A DNA stretch of 9,574 nt from contig JAQVLM010000082.1 in the NCBI GenBank assembly GCA_028704125.1, positions 1-9,574 of the forward strand, given 5' to 3'. This DNA comes from Opitutales bacterium. Its GTDB lineage: Bacteria > Verrucomicrobiota > Verrucomicrobiia > Opitutales > JAFGAQ01. Position 1 is the stretch's first letter. Each line of letters opens with the position of its first letter. The notes under the pieces were generated by a model. That model was not told where the DNA came from. It made no database searches and saw only the letters and a program-made list of their open reading frames with translations. The position numbers were made by a program, and so were the translations under genes. Of this stretch, positions 1-5,719 are shown piece after piece.

Positions 1-1
1 C

Positions 2-535
2 TGGAAGGAAAACCTCGGAAAATCAGATTTTCGGGTGCTCAAGAGGATCATTCCGCACACGTGGATCGTCGATCCCACCCCCGTCCCGCCTTGCGCATTT
101 CTCGATGCACCCCTGGTTGAAGAACGACCGATCCGCGACTGGATGCAACTCGGTGCCGCTTCCAAAAAGGAGCGTGACCTCATCCTCAAGATCAGCGGTT
201 TCCACGAAACCGCATGGGGCGCAAGAAGCGTTGTCCTCGGGTCCGATGTCTCCCGGGAGGAATGGACCGCTGCGATACAGAACGCCGTGACCAATCCGGA
301 GGGGTCCTTCTACGTCCTGCAGCAATACCTCAAACCTCGAAGAATCGCCCATCCGGTCTATTCAGACGATGGCGAAATCCAGGTCATGGAGGGACGGGTC
401 AGGCTTTGTCCCTACTATTTCATAAAATCCGGAAAGGCGTCGGTGCAGGGAATCCTCTCGACATTCTGTCCAGCCGACAAGAAAATCATTCACGGGATGA
501 AAGATGCCGCATTGATGCCATGCCGTCTGGCCTGA
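2..535 (+). CDS. ATP-grasp-like conserved protein, C-terminal part (5' end outside window)
   Basis: The reading frame is open from base 2, with no convincing start inside the window; a GTG at 35 lies within what already reads as protein (WKENLGKSDFRVLKRI). It is therefore the C-terminal ~177 residues of a longer gene. The visible part has a KISGFHETAWGARSV segment, a VLQQYLKP segment and a C-terminal stretch reading CPADKKIIHGMKDAALMPC. The glycine-rich loop and the Q-Q-Y segment resemble the nucleotide-binding half of ATP-grasp proteins of the circularly permuted or glutathionylspermidine-synthase-like kind. That assignment is by general resemblance only, and neither substrate nor pathway is visible. 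It ends 52 bases before the phosphatase gene on the same strand, so the two may be co-transcribed. It could equally be labelled a conserved hypothetical protein. Confidence 0.6.
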   Translation, partial: WKENLGKSDFRVLKRIIPHTWIVDPTPVPPCAFLDAPLVEERPIRDWMQLGAASKKERDLILKISGFHETAWGARSVVLGSDVSREEWTAAIQNAVTNPEGSFYVLQQYLKPRRIAHPVYSDDGEIQVMEGRVRLCPYYFIKSGKASVQGILSTFCPADKKIIHGMKDAALMPCRLA

Positions 536-587
536 AACTGGAGACACTTTTTTCTCAACACACCCGCGGACCCAAGCACCCAGCATT

Positions 588-1358
588 ATGAGCAAATACT
601 CAGAATATATGGAATTCGCCAAGATTCTGGCGATGAAAAGTGGCACTCTCATCAACAGCTACTTCGGTGAGAAGAATATCTCGACCGAATGGAAAGCCGA
701 TGAGACTCCCGTAACGGTTGCGGACCGGGAAGCGGAAAGCCTCATCCGGCGCCTGATCAAAAACCGCTATCCCAAGCACGGCATCATCGGTGAGGAATTT
801 GGCAACGAGAACGAGGACGCTGACTACGTCTGGATCATCGATCCGATCGACGGGACCAAGACATTCACCGCGGGGGTTCCGCTCTTCGGCACGGTGGTCT
901 GCCTCAAATACAAGGATCAGCCCATCGTCGGCATGGTGCATCAGCCGGTTCTCAACAAGCTCCTCATTGGCGACGGCGAAACAACCTGGCTTAATGACCA
1001 GGTGGTGACGGTCCGCAAAACCCAAAAACTTGAGGATGCCATTCTCCTGACCACTGATCCCCTCAACCCCGGCCGCTACAAAGGAGAAGCCCGATGGAAC
1101 AAGTTTGTTCAGAAGGTGAAGCTCTACAGGACATGGGGGGACTGCTACGGCTATATGATGCTCGCCTCCGGGTGGGCAGACATCATGATCGACCCGATCG
1201 TAGCCCCTTGGGACTTCATGGCCATGCTCCCCATCATCAAAGGAGCAGGAGGCGCGATAACCGACTGGGAAGGCAACGATCCATCCTGCGGTGGCAACTC
1301 CATCATCGCCTCCAACAAGGTGCTGCATCGCAAAGTCGTCGAGTTTCTCAATGATTAA
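588..1358 (+). CDS. hisN: Inositol-monophosphatase-family phosphatase, probable histidinol-phosphatase
   Basis: A 256-residue protein, the usual length for this Mg2+-dependent phosphatase family. The signatures are all present and in order: KADETPVTVAD (36-46), GEEFG (68-72), the metal-binding WIIDPIDGTKTF (82-93, with D85, D88, G89 and T90), and APWDF (196-200), whose D199 is the third-site metal ligand. The segment RTWGDCYGYMMLASGWADIMIDP is typical of the HisN branch, which removes phosphate from L-histidinol phosphate in the penultimate part of histidine synthesis; inositol-1-phosphatase or 3'-phosphoadenosine phosphatase activity cannot be excluded. The ATG at 588 begins the conserved N-terminal helix and has no clear Shine-Dalgarno sequence (upstream bases are CACCCAGCATT). 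It is a soluble cytoplasmic enzyme with no other his gene nearby, which weakens the pathway assignment slightly. Confidence 0.8.
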   Translation: MSKYSEYMEFAKILAMKSGTLINSYFGEKNISTEWKADETPVTVADREAESLIRRLIKNRYPKHGIIGEEFGNENEDADYVWIIDPIDGTKTFTAGVPLFGTVVCLKYKDQPIVGMVHQPVLNKLLIGDGETTWLNDQVVTVRKTQKLEDAILLTTDPLNPGRYKGEARWNKFVQKVKLYRTWGDCYGYMMLASGWADIMIDPIVAPWDFMAMLPIIKGAGGAITDWEGNDPSCGGNSIIASNKVLHRKVVEFLND

Positions 1359-1421
1359 GGCTGGTAGCCTTCAATTCCCGAAAATCCCTTCATTTCGTTC
1401 GTGAATCAACACGAGGCTGTC

Positions 1422-1907
1422 ATGCGTACCCTTACCGTCATTCTTTCGATTTTATTTCTTTCCGGCTGTGGCACTATCCGAATGGCGCAACAATCCGGAG
1501 TGTCGATAGCCAGCAATAGCAGCATTGATGTAAGCTGTCCGGAAAATGACCCGGTCGACGTTCAACGGCAGATCGAGCGTTTTCTACTTAGAAAGGGTGT
1601 CCGTCTCATATCTCCCCAGCCAACACCTGAATTGCTTCGGAAAGACGAGATCTTTGTTACCCATGCGCTGGGCCATTCGATCGAAGAAAATATGATTTCC
1701 AAAACAGAGGCGGCGGCAGACTACACCATCACCATCGACTACAACGCCTATCGGGGTTCCTTCCACTGGCTCTTCAACGATTTCTCCGGATCAATGGTCG
1801 ATACCCGGACAGGTGCGGTTATCCTGTCATCGTCCTTTTCGGGTGACAAGTCCGCGAAATCCGTGATGAAGGCGTTTATCAACAAACTCGATACTCTCAT
1901 CGAATAG
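1422..1907 (+). CDS. Small predicted lipoprotein, function unknown
   Basis: The ATG at 1422 gives a 161-residue protein with a classic lipoprotein signal: Met-Arg, a hydrophobic run (LTVILSILFL) and a lipobox L13-S14-G15-C16, so cleavage before Cys16 and lipid anchoring are predicted. I prefer this start to the in-frame GTG at 1401 because the latter would put seven extra residues before the signal peptide, and an ACGAGG sequence lies a few bases upstream of 1422. With G17 after the cysteine, outer-membrane sorting would be the default in a Gram-negative. The mature part is a mixed alpha/beta sequence with a YTITIDYNAYRGSFHWLFND segment and a C-terminal helix (SAKSVMKAFINKLDTLIE). I do not recognise the family. 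It lies 63 bases after the phosphatase gene and 127 bases before the regulator, with a separate promoter region following it. Confidence 0.75.
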   Translation: MRTLTVILSILFLSGCGTIRMAQQSGVSIASNSSIDVSCPENDPVDVQRQIERFLLRKGVRLISPQPTPELLRKDEIFVTHALGHSIEENMISKTEAAADYTITIDYNAYRGSFHWLFNDFSGSMVDTRTGAVILSSSFSGDKSAKSVMKAFINKLDTLIE

Positions 1908-1937
1908 CGAGTCCCGAAGCGTTTGGATATTCTGATA

Positions 1938-1949
1938 GCCCCTCGGGGC
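1938..1949 (+). terminator. Short GC hairpin after the lipoprotein gene (weak terminator candidate)
   Basis: GCCCCTCGGGGC is self-complementary around a central TC, folding as GCCC-CTCG-GGGC or slightly tighter. It lies about 30 bases after the lipoprotein stop codon. There is no T-run behind it (the sequence continues GGAATCCCC), so it is not a canonical intrinsic terminator. It may protect the mRNA 3' end or be incidental. Confidence 0.25.
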
Positions 1950-1999
1950 GGAATCCCCTTATTGCCTCAATCAAAGCGGCAGCGTTGCGAAATTAAGGC

Positions 2000-2028
2000 T
2001 TGACTCTAATGTTGCGTGGCGCAACTGT
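2000..2028 (+). promoter_or_regulatory. Candidate promoter of the marR-hgcAB block
   Basis: TTGACT at 2000-2005 matches five of six bases of the sigma-70 -35 consensus. Seventeen bases further on is only a poor -10 (AACTGT, 2023-2028). If this is the promoter, transcription would begin near 2035, at or next to the regulator's ATG, giving a leaderless or nearly leaderless mRNA; the absence of a Shine-Dalgarno sequence before that ATG is consistent. An alternative is that TCTAAT (2005-2010, five of six to TATAAT) is the -10, with no good -35. Either way the inverted repeat at 2011-2025 would overlap RNA polymerase contacts. Confidence 0.4.
2011..2025 (+). promoter_or_regulatory. Perfect inverted repeat, candidate operator for the MarR-type regulator
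   Basis: GTTGCG-TGG-CGCAAC is a perfect 6+6 inverted repeat with a 3-base centre, ending 9 bases before the regulator's start codon. A further half-site-like GTTGCG occurs at 1984-1989. MarR-family repressors usually bind short palindromes of about this size in their own promoters, so the position, between a candidate -35 and the start codon, fits autoregulation and joint control of hgcAB. Binding by this particular protein is inferred. Confidence 0.55.
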
Positions 2029-2034
2029 TGTTTA

Positions 2035-2499
2035 ATGCACATTGAAGATCTCCGCAGTTTCCGTCATGCGCTTCGCCGTTTGGAGAATGAAATCGGCATC
2101 AACCTCGGTGGGGAAACCGAATGTTGTGGCGTCACTGTATCGCAGTGCCATGCCTTGCTCGAACTTGACCACAAAGGCGCATCCTGCCTTCAGGACTTGG
2201 CCGATACTCTCATGCTGGACAAAAGCACGCTGAGCCGGACCATCGACTCCATGGTCCGGAGCGAATGGGTCTCCAGGGAGGAAGATCCTGACAACCGCAG
2301 ACGATCGCTGATCCAGCTCACATCCGATGGCGCCCAAAAAGTGGCATTCATCCACCAACAATGTGACAGTTCCTATCAAGCTGTCTTCGGTCTCATACCT
2401 GAAGAGAAACATGCTCAGATCATCGAGTCCATTGCACTGCTGGCCAACGCGATGCGCGAAAAGAGGCATGATCCTGACGAGCCATGTTGCAAGCGCTGA
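2035..2499 (+). CDS. MarR-family transcriptional regulator with two vicinal cysteine pairs
   Basis: A 154-residue winged-helix protein. The DNA-binding part spans roughly residues 48-100: CLQDLADTLMLDKSTLSRTI holds the recognition helix, and EEDPDNRRRSLIQLTSDG is the typical MarR wing (D-x-R-R and L-T-x-x-G). What stands out is cysteine: C30-C31 and C38 in ECCGVTVSQCH, C51, C110, and a terminal C151-C152 four residues from the end. The CCGVT-x-x-QCH type of N-terminus is, from memory, seen in MarR-like regulators next to arsenic-methylation genes, which suggests thiol-based sensing of a soft metal or metalloid; this is an inference. It directly precedes hgcA, whose longest start lies inside its last codons, so it is probably co-transcribed and may be the local regulator of mercury methylation. 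No Shine-Dalgarno sequence is visible before the ATG. Confidence 0.85.
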   Translation: MHIEDLRSFRHALRRLENEIGINLGGETECCGVTVSQCHALLELDHKGASCLQDLADTLMLDKSTLSRTIDSMVRSEWVSREEDPDNRRRSLIQLTSDGAQKVAFIHQQCDSSYQAVFGLIPEEKHAQIIESIALLANAMREKRHDPDEPCCKR

Positions 2500-3641
2500 A
2501 CAAGGAATCCCTACCCATCCCTTACCACCAAATCGCCATGAACCATTGCAACTGCCCAGGCCAACACGCTCCGAATCCCCCGGACGCATGCCCAGCCCCC
2601 CGGCTAAAGGAGGATCCTGCTCCTCCGTCCGGACTCGACTTCGGCGTCATCACCGGATGGGAGCCGCTCAATACCATCGCCTCCCCAATGGTTGCAAACG
2701 AGCACGTCTCCTTCCGCGAGCGGTTGAGAAACCTCAGCGTGCGTTGGGCATACAAACGCCACAATCACAGGATCACACCCGGACTCTATTCCTTTGGCGC
2801 TCCTGACGGGACCTCGCCTGTTCTTGTCACGGCAAACTACAAACTGACCTTTGATAAGCTCCGCAGCCATCTTTCCGGACTCCAGCTATGGATACTCGTT
2901 CTGGATACCAAAGGGATCAACGTTTGGTGTGCGGCTGGAAAAGGAACGTTTGGCACAAACGAGCTGGTCAACCGGATCAGATCCACCGGACTCGCCCGAC
3001 TGGTCACCCATCGCACCCTCATTCTACCGCAGTTGGGAGCCCCGGGAGTCGCGGCCCAAACAGTCGAGAAAGAGACTGGATTCCGCATCAAATATGGCCC
3101 GGTTTACGCCCGTGACATTCCACGGTATCTTGCAAATGGCATGCGAAAAACGGGGGAAATGAGGACGGTCCACTTCACCCTCATGGAACGCCTTTCGGTT
3201 GTCCCCGTAGAGATGATCCACGCCTTGCGGCTTCTGATCCCCGCAATCCTGGTTGCTCTGCTACTCGGATTTACTAAACCTGAATCCCCGATTGCTTACC
3301 CGCTAATCGTCATTCCCGGATGCCTCCTCATCGGGACTTTCCTCTTCGCGGCGCTCCTCCCCTACCTGCCAAGCCGGGCATTCTCCAGTCGCGGTGCGAT
3401 TCTTGGAGTTCTCTGGTCCGCGCTTGTCGCATGGCTCACCCATACTCCAATGAGCTCGGCATGGCCGTCCGCCCTTATTGCAACATCGATCTGCGCGTAC
3501 CTGGCGATGAACTTCACCGGGTGCTCGACCTTTACCTCCCAAAAGGGAACAGAGATCGAGGTTCGCCTCAGCCTCCCGTGGATCCTTTCCGGGATCTTTG
3601 CGGGAGTTCTCTTACCTGTCATCCTGACGATCCTGCTTTGA
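2484..3641 (+). CDS. hgcA: HgcA, corrinoid membrane protein of mercury methylation
   Basis: HgcA transfers a methyl group from its bound corrinoid to Hg(II) and, with HgcB, is required for methylmercury formation. From ATG 2484 it has 385 residues. The cytosolic corrinoid-binding domain (about 90-235) contains the diagnostic cap-helix motif N146-V-W-C149-A-A-G-K153 within KGINVWCAAGKGTFGT; Cys149 is the expected lower cobalt ligand. Other family segments follow: VTANYKLTFDKLR, HRTLILPQLGAPGV and YGPVYARDIP. About five hydrophobic segments follow (roughly 245-263, 270-293, 303-320, 328-345, 364-385), the architecture of HgcA, including MNFTGCSTFTS in the membrane part. The start is uncertain: ATG 2484 overlaps the regulator gene by 16 bases, whereas ATG 2538 gives 367 residues; neither has a good Shine-Dalgarno sequence. 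The N-terminal extension carries a Cys-Asn-Cys and one more cysteine. hgcB follows after 28 bases. Confidence 0.96.
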   Translation: MLQALNKESLPIPYHQIAMNHCNCPGQHAPNPPDACPAPRLKEDPAPPSGLDFGVITGWEPLNTIASPMVANEHVSFRERLRNLSVRWAYKRHNHRITPGLYSFGAPDGTSPVLVTANYKLTFDKLRSHLSGLQLWILVLDTKGINVWCAAGKGTFGTNELVNRIRSTGLARLVTHRTLILPQLGAPGVAAQTVEKETGFRIKYGPVYARDIPRYLANGMRKTGEMRTVHFTLMERLSVVPVEMIHALRLLIPAILVALLLGFTKPESPIAYPLIVIPGCLLIGTFLFAALLPYLPSRAFSSRGAILGVLWSALVAWLTHTPMSSAWPSALIATSICAYLAMNFTGCSTFTSQKGTEIEVRLSLPWILSGIFAGVLLPVILTILL

Positions 3642-3669
3642 CCCGATCCAATCCCAAACTACCTGATCC

Positions 3670-3957
3670 ATGAAATTCAGATTCCATCACAACGGATCCT
3701 CGCTCTCCCTCGACTCCGGATTATGCACCGGATGCCGCCGCTGCGTCGAAGTTTGTCCTCATGCGGTGTTTTCCATCGTCAAGAACCGAGCGGCAATAGT
3801 TGACCGCGCATCCTGCATGGAATGCGGTGCCTGCGCGCTGAACTGTGCCCCCGGAGCGCTGTCGGTTGTCAGCGGGGTCGGCTGCGCGGCGGCTATCATC
3901 AACGGAATGCTGTCTGGCAAATCGCCTTCTTGCGACTGCAGCGCATCGTGCTGTTGA
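3670..3957 (+). CDS. hgcB: HgcB, 2[4Fe-4S] ferredoxin partner of HgcA
   Basis: A 95-residue ferredoxin-like protein. Cluster motif 1 is C19-TG-C22-RR-C25-VEV-C29-P and motif 2 is C49-ME-C52-GA-C55-ALN-C59-AP, giving two [4Fe-4S] centres. HgcB-specific marks are present: an additional cysteine after the second cluster (C72 in GVGCAAAI, equivalent to Cys73 studied in Desulfovibrio ND132) and a C-terminal vicinal pair C94-C95, here preceded by C88-D-C90. In the accepted model HgcB delivers electrons to reduce the corrinoid of HgcA to Co(I), and its free cysteines bind and pass on Hg(II). The ATG at 3670 begins the beta strand MKFRFHHNGS normal for the family. It sits 28 bases behind hgcA and is surely co-transcribed. 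It is cytoplasmic, probably docked at the HgcA membrane complex. Confidence 0.96.
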   Translation: MKFRFHHNGSSLSLDSGLCTGCRRCVEVCPHAVFSIVKNRAAIVDRASCMECGACALNCAPGALSVVSGVGCAAAIINGMLSGKSPSCDCSASCC

Positions 3958-4021
3958 TTATTCGCTTGAGGCGTGTGCCATCCCGAACCCGTCCCGCCCC
4001 AATTCAATAACCATCCGTCCC

Positions 4022-4795
4022 ATGAGACCCTCTCAAATCCTCAAAAAACTCCTTCTCGATCCAAACACGTTGGTTGTGCCCGACGCATTCGACGGACTAT
4101 CCGCCCGCATTATCCAGGAAAGCGGATTTCAGGCCGTTCAGTGCTCCGGACATAGCATCGCCCGATCCATAGGACTGCCAAACGAACGGAATCTCAGCCT
4201 GAACTCAAACCTCGCAGCGACCCACGAGATCGTTCAGGCCGTCACCCTTCCTGTCATGGCAGACGGCGAGGATGGCTACGGAGACGACTCCACCTTTGAG
4301 GAAACCCTGGAGAGGTTTCATGAAATCGGTGTGGCCGGAATCAACATTGAGGACCAGAACCTTCGTCATCGTGAGTCAAAAGAATCGATCATTCCCGAAT
4401 CGGTAGCAGTATCCAAAATAGGTAGAGCGGTCACACAAAAAGCCAGGATGGAAGATCCCGACTGGATCATCAACGCCCGGACCGATGCACTCCGCAGCCA
4501 TCCGGATCGAACAATAGCCCTGAGTATTGCCATCAACCGGGCAAACCGTTTTCTCGAAGCCGGTGCCGATCTGGTATTTGTGGCCTATGTGGCGACCCTC
4601 GAGGAGTTACGAACCTTGGCGAGAGAGATTCCGGGTCCGCTCAGTATCGCAGCAGGACTTAGCTACAACTCCCACCTGTTCTCAGTGCAGGATTGCATCG
4701 ATCTCGGAATTGCAAGGGTAAGCCTGCCCACCCTTCTCTTCGACGCCACCCAATCCGCTATGCAGAGGGCATTGACAAGTATCCCAAGGAGCTGA
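4022..4795 (+). CDS. Phosphoenolpyruvate mutase / isocitrate lyase superfamily protein
   Basis: From ATG 4022 the product has 257 residues. The frame is open further upstream, but that part overlaps hgcB in another frame and reads as low-information sequence, so the later start is chosen. Family landmarks are VVPDAFDGLSARI (18-30), QCSGHSIA (40-47), the metal loop D81-G-E83-D-G-Y-G, GINIEDQN (106-113) and NARTDA (151-156). These fit the TIM-barrel superfamily that makes or breaks C-C or P-C bonds in small 2-oxo or enolpyruvyl acids. The catalytic K-x-C-G-H loop of isocitrate and 2-methylisocitrate lyases is absent: the chain runs EDQNLRHRESKESIIP, so a lyase of those types is unlikely. A PEP mutase, oxaloacetate-decarboxylase-like or phosphonate-related activity remains possible. 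It starts 64 bases after hgcB on the same strand and may share its transcript. Substrate unknown. Confidence 0.8.
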   Translation: MRPSQILKKLLLDPNTLVVPDAFDGLSARIIQESGFQAVQCSGHSIARSIGLPNERNLSLNSNLAATHEIVQAVTLPVMADGEDGYGDDSTFEETLERFHEIGVAGINIEDQNLRHRESKESIIPESVAVSKIGRAVTQKARMEDPDWIINARTDALRSHPDRTIALSIAINRANRFLEAGADLVFVAYVATLEELRTLAREIPGPLSIAAGLSYNSHLFSVQDCIDLGIARVSLPTLLFDATQSAMQRALTSIPRS

Positions 4796-4803
4796 GCGCT
4801 CCT
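4787..4803 (+). terminator. Hairpin over the stop codon closing the hgc block
   Basis: AGGAGC (4787-4792) and GCTCCT (4798-4803) form a perfect six-pair stem around a five-base loop TGAGC, which contains the TGA stop codon of the PEP-mutase-like gene. No T-run follows (GAACGACAATTATCAT), so it is not a standard intrinsic terminator; it may stabilise the 3' end or act with Rho. Confidence 0.3.
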
Positions 4804-4891
4804 GAACGACAATTATCATCTAGCCCGACACCCGATACCACCGGGATGACAGGAGACCACCTCGTATCGTCCAATAGTGGGGTATGAATTT

Positions 4892-4916
4892 GAATATTCT
4901 ATTTTTTCATGCATGA
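4892..4916 (+). promoter_or_regulatory. Two small palindromes in the AT-rich region before vapB
   Basis: GAATATTC (4892-4899) and the perfect ten-base palindrome TCATGCATGA (4907-4916) lie in a locally AT-rich stretch ending 8 bases before the vapB start. VapBC pairs commonly repress their own promoter by binding short inverted repeats here, so these are candidate operator sites. Neither a clear -35 nor a clear -10 can be assigned. Confidence 0.35.
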
Positions 4917-4923
4917 TTCGTGT

Positions 4924-5163
4924 ATGGCAACTAAAACCATTACATTGGAAATCGATGCCTATGAGAAGCTGAGGTCCGCCAAAAAGCCTGGTGAGTCATT
5001 TTCCGCTGTCGTGAGACGAATTTCCATTGAGAACAGCGTTCCAACGGGTGATTACCTGGCTTCGTACTTTCTCTCAGGAGGAAGCGGGGTTCCGGAAAAA
5101 TGGTTGACGGCAGTTGAAGAGGCCGAGGCAAACGATACCGCACCGGACAACCCATGGGCATGA
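4924..5163 (+). CDS. vapB: VapB-type antitoxin
   Basis: A 79-residue protein from ATG 4924 (MATKTITLEIDAYEKLRSAK), preferred to the in-frame ATG at 4909, which would add only MHDSC. The N-terminal half, KTITLEIDAYEKLRSAKKPGESFSAVVRR as two short segments, is the ribbon-helix-helix-like DNA-binding pattern of VapB antitoxins of the COG1753/DUF217 kind, where the phrase E-S-F-S-x-V-V-R-R is typical. The acidic C-terminal tail (VEEAEANDTAPDNPWA) would wrap around and block the toxin. It overlaps the downstream vapC start by a few bases, so the two are translationally coupled. Its role is to neutralise VapC and repress the operon. Family assignment is by motif; the partner gene makes it strong. 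Confidence 0.8.
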   Translation: MATKTITLEIDAYEKLRSAKKPGESFSAVVRRISIENSVPTGDYLASYFLSGGSGVPEKWLTAVEEAEANDTAPDNPWA

Positions 5164-5546
5164 TACTGGACACCTGCTTCGTCATCGCGGCCGAAAGGGA
5201 AGGGCGGAAGCATTCAGACGGTGATGCGATTCGTTTTCTCACGACGCATCCCCTCGAACGCTTCCACATCACGTTCACGATATCGGGTGAACTGGCCTGC
5301 GGAAACTCCGCAAACGCTCGAAAGTATTGGGAGCTGCTATGCAAACCATTCCACATTCTCCAATGGAACCGTGAGATATCGTGGACCTACGGCAACATCC
5401 ACCGCGTTCTCTCCGATTCGGGAAACCTTATTGGAACAAATGATATGTGGATCGCAGCGACGGCGTTGGTCTACGATATGGATTTGGTGACTCGCAATTT
5501 GAAAGACTTCCATAGAGTCAAGAACCTCCGGGTTGTGGAATTCTAG
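5154..5546 (+). CDS. vapC: VapC-type PIN-domain toxin (ribonuclease)
   Basis: A 130-residue PIN-domain protein. The acidic residues expected for Mg2+-dependent RNA cleavage are visible: Asp in ILDTCFVIAAER, Glu in TISGELACG, Asp in NDMWIAATA and Asp in VTRNLKDFHRV. The toxin would cut tRNA or rRNA when released from VapB. Two starts are possible, ATG 5154 (MGMILDT) and ATG 5160 (MILDT); the second forms an ATGA overlap with the antitoxin stop. I list the longer one because related toxins often begin Met-Gly-x-Ile-Leu-Asp-Thr. All catalytic positions seem intact, so the pair is probably functional. It ends 173 bases from the convergent reductase-like gene. Confidence 0.85.
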   Translation: MGMILDTCFVIAAEREGRKHSDGDAIRFLTTHPLERFHITFTISGELACGNSANARKYWELLCKPFHILQWNREISWTYGNIHRVLSDSGNLIGTNDMWIAATALVYDMDLVTRNLKDFHRVKNLRVVEF

Positions 5547-5581
5547 GCAGCAATGTGCTTCGCACCCTGAAACCATAGGGA

Positions 5582-5613
5582 AGCGCCCCTACCCCGATTC
5601 GGGATGGCACGCT
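5582..5613. terminator. Imperfect hairpin in the convergent gap between vapC and the reductase-like gene
   Basis: AGCG (5582-5585) pairs with CGCT (5610-5613), and inside it CCCG-ATT-CGGG (5593-5603) forms a second small stem. It lies between two genes that point at each other, where a bidirectional terminator would be expected. T-runs are absent on both strands, so this is weak. The rest of the 173-base gap (5547-5719) shows no gene I can support. Confidence 0.2.
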
Positions 5614-5719
5614 ACGCCTCAGGCATTCCGGATGAGAATCGAAGCATGTCTTCAAAGCCAATCCAGACGGAATCCGGTCACCATGCCGGAATAGTGGATC
5701 ACGACCGCACCACCGCCTT

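Noticed and set aside
600..1328. Long antisense open frame (242 codons) opposite the phosphatase gene
   Set aside because: The + strand frame carries all family motifs; the antisense frame is a codon-composition shadow with no recognisable domain.
3845..4021. Upstream extension of the PEP-mutase-like reading frame to an ATG at 3845
   Set aside because: The extra 59 residues overlap hgcB in another frame and do not resemble the family; the conserved N-terminus begins at 4022.
4022..4795. Calling the gene methylisocitrate lyase (prpB)
   Set aside because: The catalytic K-x-C-G-H loop is missing after the EDQ motif, so the lyase reaction is not supported.
5551..5578. Two very short stems (GTGC/GCAC and CCCT/AGGG) just after vapC as a terminator
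   Set aside because: Only four pairs each and no T-run; such stems are expected by chance.
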